Assembly: GCF_003253565.1 (NCBI RefSeq) | Contig: NZ_QKUF01000003.1 | Location: 62,001-126,000, forward strand | Direction of reading: 5' to 3' | Length of the DNA stretch: 64,000 nucleotides | From: Thermosporothrix hazakensis | GTDB lineage: Bacteria; Chloroflexota; Ktedonobacteria; Ktedonobacterales; Ktedonobacteraceae | In this document: positions 60,503 to 64,000 of the stretch, one piece after another | Numbering within the stretch: position 1 is the stretch's first letter | Layout of the letters: each line of letters starts with the position of its first letter | Notes under the pieces: model-generated | Told to the model about the DNA's origin: nothing | The model's database searches: none | The model's input: only the letters and a program-made list of their open reading frames with translations | Translations under genes and position numbers: made by a program

Positions 60503-62278
60503 TCAGGCTTGAGGCACAATGGGCAGGACAATATAGGAGGGATGGTCGGCGTCGTGTAAAATTGTTTGGTGTGCGACCGCCATTTCGCTATCTGTGCCGA
60601 TATCGTGGCCCGTATTCAGGTTGCGATCCCAACGCGGAAAGCAACTGCTTGTGATATCCAGGCGGATGCGATGCCCTTTCTTGAAGAGATTACTGGTGGC
60701 CCAGAGATCTATATCATACTCATATGCCTTGCCAGGCTCAAGCAGTGAAGGTGTTCCTCCGTGTGTTGCATGGCGATAGCGTGCGCGGATGATGCCATCG
60801 GTCAGATTCTGCGCGTAGCCGTCAGGGTGAACGTCGATCAGCCGGGCTATAAAGTCGGTATCGGGAGCGCTGGAAATTGCCCAGAGATGCACGGTAATCG
60901 GGCCAGTGACTTCAACATCCTGTTCCAGCACAGGCGTACTGTACACCAGAACATCTTCACGACTCTCGATCGGGCGCTGATCCCACGGCCCCGGACGGAA
61001 CTCGGGAGGCATCAGGAGTGCGCCGCCGCGAGTGGGCACAGGGTTTGCCGGGTCATAGTCATAGTGATCGGGCTGTTCATCTGCCGGGGTCTCTGTCGTC
61101 AGGAGTCCATCACCCTTGAGCGTGTTGGCATGTCCGTCGCTATGCAAATAGTAGCGTGTCTCGACGGCCCGAGCGAGCGGCCATTCCTGTTCGTCGCGCC
61201 AGACATTCGCTCCCATCACAAAGAGCTTGACCGGGGCCTCGCTGGCAACGCCGTTATCGATGCCTTTGAGATAGTAGTCAAACCAGCGTTGCTGGATAGT
61301 TGCCAGATCATATTGCATATTGATGAGCATGGCTGAAGCGGCTGTGCCGTAATTGATCTCGCCGATAGGGTTGAAGTAGCCGCCATGCGTCCAGGGACCA
61401 ATCAAGAGCTTGCTCTGCCGGGCCTCGGGAGTGCTGCCCTCGGTATGGAGAATGCGGAAGTTCTCAATTGTATCTTGAAGGAAGATATCATACCAGCCAG
61501 CGATATTGAGTGTGGGGACTGTGACCTGCCCATGTTTGCCACGAATCGTCGCTGACTCCGTGAAGGAACGGTCCATATAGTGCTCGTAGAGCTCAAAGAA
61601 CATGGGGGCGATAGCGTTGCGTTTGAAGGGGGTGAACTCTTTGAGGGGGAGCGACCAGTAGCCCTGTGGTCCAAGCGCGTCGAGATCGGTAATGTATTGA
61701 TGGAGCGCCGCCGCGAACTTGCGCGGATCGGGTTCATTCTGGTATTGGCGCATCAGTACATCGGTGCCAAGACCCATGTACCAGTAACCGATCAATCCCA
61801 GTTCTTGAGCGCCGCCACGAAACATCACGCCATTGAAGGGATCGTTCCATGTCATTTCAGGGATGGCGGCCTTGACGGTGGTTGGCTTCTGGGTCAGGGC
61901 AGCCCATTGCGTAAAGCCGAGATAGGAGCCGCCAAAGAGGCCGATCTGTCCGTTGCTATAGTGCAGGTTGGCGGCCCAGGCAATGGTATCATAGCCGTCG
62001 GTGTCTTCATGGCGCATAGGTTCCCATTCGCCGCCAGAGGTAAAGCGCCCGCGTGTATCCTGCACAATCACAACATAGCCCCGGCGGGCTGTCTGTAAGG
62101 GGTCCAGTGATGTTATGCTGCGAGAGAGATCTTTTCCATATGGCAGGCGGGTAAGCAGAACCGGCCATTTGCCCTCTCCGACCGGGCGATAGACGTTGGC
62201 GCGCAGGATTGTGCCATCACGCATCTTTGCGGGAACGTCAAAATCAACAGTGACTTGATGAGCTATCTGTTGGGTCAT
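60503..62278 (-). CDS. CocE/NonD-family (X-Pro dipeptidyl-peptidase S15-like) hydrolase
   Basis: 591 residues from ATG 62278 (AAAGGAG upstream). The alpha/beta hydrolase domain has DTRGRFTSGGEWEP and the nucleophile Ser in IGLFGGSYLGFTQW; the His is probably in LLIGPWTHGGYF. The C-terminal jelly-roll (about 400-590) includes PITVHLWAISSAPDTDF. Members hydrolyse cocaine esters, glutaryl-amides or X-Pro peptides. No signal peptide, so cytoplasmic. Substrate unknown. Confidence 0.93.
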   Translation of the reverse strand: MTQQIAHQVTVDFDVPAKMRDGTILRANVYRPVGEGKWPVLLTRLPYGKDLSRSITSLDPLQTARRGYVVIVQDTRGRFTSGGEWEPMRHEDTDGYDTIAWAANLHYSNGQIGLFGGSYLGFTQWAALTQKPTTVKAAIPEMTWNDPFNGVMFRGGAQELGLIGYWYMGLGTDVLMRQYQNEPDPRKFAAALHQYITDLDALGPQGYWSLPLKEFTPFKRNAIAPMFFELYEHYMDRSFTESATIRGKHGQVTVPTLNIAGWYDIFLQDTIENFRILHTEGSTPEARQSKLLIGPWTHGGYFNPIGEINYGTAASAMLINMQYDLATIQQRWFDYYLKGIDNGVASEAPVKLFVMGANVWRDEQEWPLARAVETRYYLHSDGHANTLKGDGLLTTETPADEQPDHYDYDPANPVPTRGGALLMPPEFRPGPWDQRPIESREDVLVYSTPVLEQDVEVTGPITVHLWAISSAPDTDFIARLIDVHPDGYAQNLTDGIIRARYRHATHGGTPSLLEPGKAYEYDIDLWATSNLFKKGHRIRLDITSSCFPRWDRNLNTGHDIGTDSEMAVAHQTILHDADHPSYIVLPIVPQA

Positions 62279-62524
62279 ATGTGCTCCTTTGAGGGTACTG
62301 AACGTTTGTGCGTTTTTCCCTGTGATTAACTTTATCTTACAACATCTCAAAATGGTCCGACCAGAAATGAAGGGTTTTTCAGTGATACGGCATGTATTAC
62401 CTCTTCCATTGTATGTTGTAACTTGGACGGTGAGTATAATGTAATTGGAAGTCCAACAGACCCGGTGTTGTCCCTTTTACCGTTTCTTGCTATTTCAAAG
62501 CCTCTCCGACCACTTTGGTGAAAC
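62279..62524. other. divergent intergenic region
   Basis: No gene seen. An isolated TATAAT near 62436 on the plus strand lacks a -35 at good spacing. Confidence 0.35.
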
Positions 62525-62554
62525 TTGACACTCTTCGATGCAATTCGTTATACT
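62525..62554 (+). promoter_or_regulatory. promoter of the FHA gene
   Basis: TTGACA at 62525-62530 and TATACT at 62549-62554, spacer 18, 73 bases before the ATG. Confidence 0.8.
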
Positions 62555-62627
62555 CAATCCACGAGTGCGATATTCTGCTGTTGTCGTCGCAGAATGGCGA
62601 AACTAATAGAGATTTGAGTGGGGCGTT

Positions 62628-63311
62628 ATGGATCAGGATAATGCATCGGTTGCCTACCTTGTCATACAGCATGGATCGCTGTCAGGCAAACGCGTTGAGC
62701 TCTGGAAAGAGTGCACGACAATCGGGCGAAGTCGAAATTGTGACATCTTCCTTGAGGATTTAACTGTTCATCGAAAGCAAGCAAGCATTCTGCGCACGCC
62801 GAATGGAAGCTATATCTTACGTGATGATAATGGAAGTGGCGATAGTCTGGTGAACGGCAATTCAGTTCGGGAGCAGATGCTACAGCATGGTGATCGGCTT
62901 TCGTTTGGCAATACCGATATGACTTTTTATACCAATGAGGGGACGCGCCCCTTTAAGCTGCCTATCTCACGGGGTCGAGAGTCTCGTGCAAATAAACAGG
63001 CGCTTCAGGTCGCGGCCCGCTTGCAACTGTCAAATGGGCGCGCCAGTGGAGCCTTGAACAGCGTTGAGGTGCTGCCCGAAATGACGATCGGGCGGAGCCG
63101 CGAGTGCCACATTTTTCTGGAGGATCTGGCGGTGAGCCGCCATCATGCGACCCTTCATGAATTGCCAGGCGGTGAGTATGAGCTGATCGACAATCAGTCG
63201 GCGACCGGCACCTTCGTCAATGGAAGGCCGATTGACCGTCATGTCTTGCGTGATGGCGATGTGGTCCAGATTGGCGGAAGCAACTTTGTGTTCCGCCTGT
63301 TTCAGGCCTGA
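62628..63311 (+). CDS. protein with two FHA domains
   Basis: 227 residues. Each FHA domain has the phosphothreonine-binding pattern: the first has TTIGRSRNCDIFLEDLTVHRKQ and DDNGSGDSLVNGNSV (about 20-80), the second has MTIGRSRECHIFLEDLAVSR, then HHATLH and NQSATGTFVNGRPI (about 145-215). In the first, the usual SRxH reads VHRKQ. FHA domains read Ser/Thr kinase output such as that of the kinase at 28663. No other domain and no membrane helix. GTGGGG lies before the ATG. Confidence 0.92.
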   Translation: MDQDNASVAYLVIQHGSLSGKRVELWKECTTIGRSRNCDIFLEDLTVHRKQASILRTPNGSYILRDDNGSGDSLVNGNSVREQMLQHGDRLSFGNTDMTFYTNEGTRPFKLPISRGRESRANKQALQVAARLQLSNGRASGALNSVEVLPEMTIGRSRECHIFLEDLAVSRHHATLHELPGGEYELIDNQSATGTFVNGRPIDRHVLRDGDVVQIGGSNFVFRLFQA

Positions 63312-63317
63312 GTAAAC

Positions 63318-64000
63318 CTACAGGCGCTGCTGAAGCTCCCGCTGAAGCAGACGTATCCGTTGAGCATAGGAATCAAGCTCGGTGCCATCGCGTAAGCGCA
63401 GTGGAGGGGCATACACCCGGGTAGTGGCGATAAAATGGCGGACCTCCTGGGGCACATGCTGAAGTGCCTCCCTGTCTCCCTGGCGGATCTGCGTTGATGA
63501 AATATCGCGATAGCGAGAGCTTAAAGGCAACGCGTGAATGTAACGAGCGAAGGGCTCGTTTTCCGGCTTATGGATGAGTTGCGAAAGATCATTGCTGTTG
63601 GCCTCACCACGCGGAGCCACAACCAGTTCTGCGAGCCGAAAGAGATCCCGTAAGGCGGCATCTCGATCATGATAATAGCGCGGGTCGAAGATCTGTACGA
63701 TTTTGTCAAAGCCCATAAGGAAAAAGAGCCGTCTGACCTTGTGGAAATGTTGGCGTACAGCTTCGGCCTGTTCCACATAAAGCCCCCGGTTAAAGAGCAA
63801 CATACCTGCATGTGGCAAACGCCGTCGTAACACTGTTCGAAGTAGCATTAAGCGATCCAGCAAGATCGGGCGGTCAACCGTTTCCTTGTCAGTTGTTTGT
63901 TTGTTCATGGCTGCATAGATGTGTAGCGGGCGCTTGCTCGATAGCAGCCGGGCCTGCTTCAGCATAGCGATGTGGGCCTGAGTGGGCGGATTAAATGAGC
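63318..64000 (-). CDS. nadD: nicotinate-nucleotide adenylyltransferase-like protein (5' end beyond window)
   Basis: At least 227 residues; the frame runs through the window end. Before the first internal ATG the codons read SFNPPTQAHIA, the GxFNPxHxGH-type nucleotidyltransferase motif with Thr in place of the first His. Later parts are FLMGFDKIVQIFDPRYYHDRD, ELVVAPRGEANSNDL and SSRYRDISSTQIRQGDRE, corresponding to the ISSTxIR motif of NadD. It probably makes NaAD (NAD biosynthesis), the same compound LarB consumes; divergence leaves other adenylyl acceptors possible. It converges with the FHA gene. Confidence 0.82.
   Translation of the reverse strand, partial: SFNPPTQAHIAMLKQARLLSSKRPLHIYAAMNKQTTDKETVDRPILLDRLMLLRTVLRRRLPHAGMLLFNRGLYVEQAEAVRQHFHKVRRLFFLMGFDKIVQIFDPRYYHDRDAALRDLFRLAELVVAPRGEANSNDLSQLIHKPENEPFARYIHALPLSSRYRDISSTQIRQGDREALQHVPQEVRHFIATTRVYAPPLRLRDGTELDSYAQRIRLLQRELQQRL

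Noticed and set aside
1..64000. CRISPR arrays, insertion sequences, prophage or integrative element
   Set aside because: No direct-repeat arrays with regular spacing, no transposase, integrase or phage structural genes, and no tRNA-linked duplication were seen.

Overview
The window reads as a chromosomal segment from a mid-GC (roughly 50-55%) bacterium of the phylum Chloroflexota, most likely class Ktedonobacteria. That placement is inference from gene content: a SecD-SecF fusion, FtsZ with a long N-terminal extension, a KGG-repeat protein, a DUF929 membrane protein, a PknB-like kinase with a C-terminal propeller-like region, MurT/GatD, and GTG starts with strong Shine-Dalgarno sites. There is no phage, insertion sequence, CRISPR array or rRNA operon. 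Most genes are housekeeping or metabolic and sit in short operons on both strands.

Layout. 1-4.9 kb: larB, a KGG protein, ftsZ and a single-domain response regulator on the minus strand, then tRNA-Arg(TCG) and tRNA-Leu(CAG). 4.9-7.7 kb: a polyphosphate-type module, a Ppx/GppA phosphatase fused to a CHAD domain followed by a stand-alone HD domain. 7.7-19 kb: VOC protein, secDF, a MacB-like ABC pair, a MarR pseudogene, a phosphodiesterase-family protein and an EamA transporter. 19-23.4 kb: small stress or membrane proteins, a double GNAT protein with a LIM-DA1-like metallopeptidase, a DUF929 protein and a PPOX flavoprotein. 23.5-27 kb: a complete osmoprotectant ABC operon. 27-35.8 kb: PH-like membrane protein, cupredoxin lipoprotein, Ser/Thr kinase, T-box controlled proS, zinc-ribbon membrane protein, CsaA and an SGNH hydrolase. 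35.9-41 kb: a cell-wall block (murT-gatD-glycosidase-like lipoprotein and a D,D-carboxypeptidase). 41-48 kb: HlyD-type adaptor with a membrane partner, nitrilase-family amidase, glutamine synthetase homologue, Nudix, trmB, LOG protein and a second single-domain response regulator. 48.6-58.5 kb: aldehyde dehydrogenase, ATPase-winged-helix regulator, CMP-kinase-like protein, LysR, HpcH/HpaI lyase, DUF885-like peptidase, acyl-CoA dehydrogenase and dienelactone hydrolase. 58.6-64 kb: metG with a leader-peptide attenuator, a CocE-type hydrolase, a double-FHA protein and a nadD-like gene cut by the window end.

The most striking item is upstream of metG. A TTGACA-17-TAGACT promoter is followed by a short ORF of 39 codons with ten ATG codons besides its GTG start. 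Next comes an intrinsic terminator whose 5' arm can instead pair with the end of the ORF by two helices (8 and 6 bp). The layout is that of a classical ribosome-mediated attenuator sensing charged tRNA-Met. The other aminoacyl-tRNA synthetase gene here, proS, carries a T-box leader, so the window shows two different RNA solutions to the same control problem. Other items worth a look are the LIM-DA1-like peptidase, the Ppx-CHAD fusion with a detached HD domain, and the frameshifted MarR gene at 15.8-16.2 kb.
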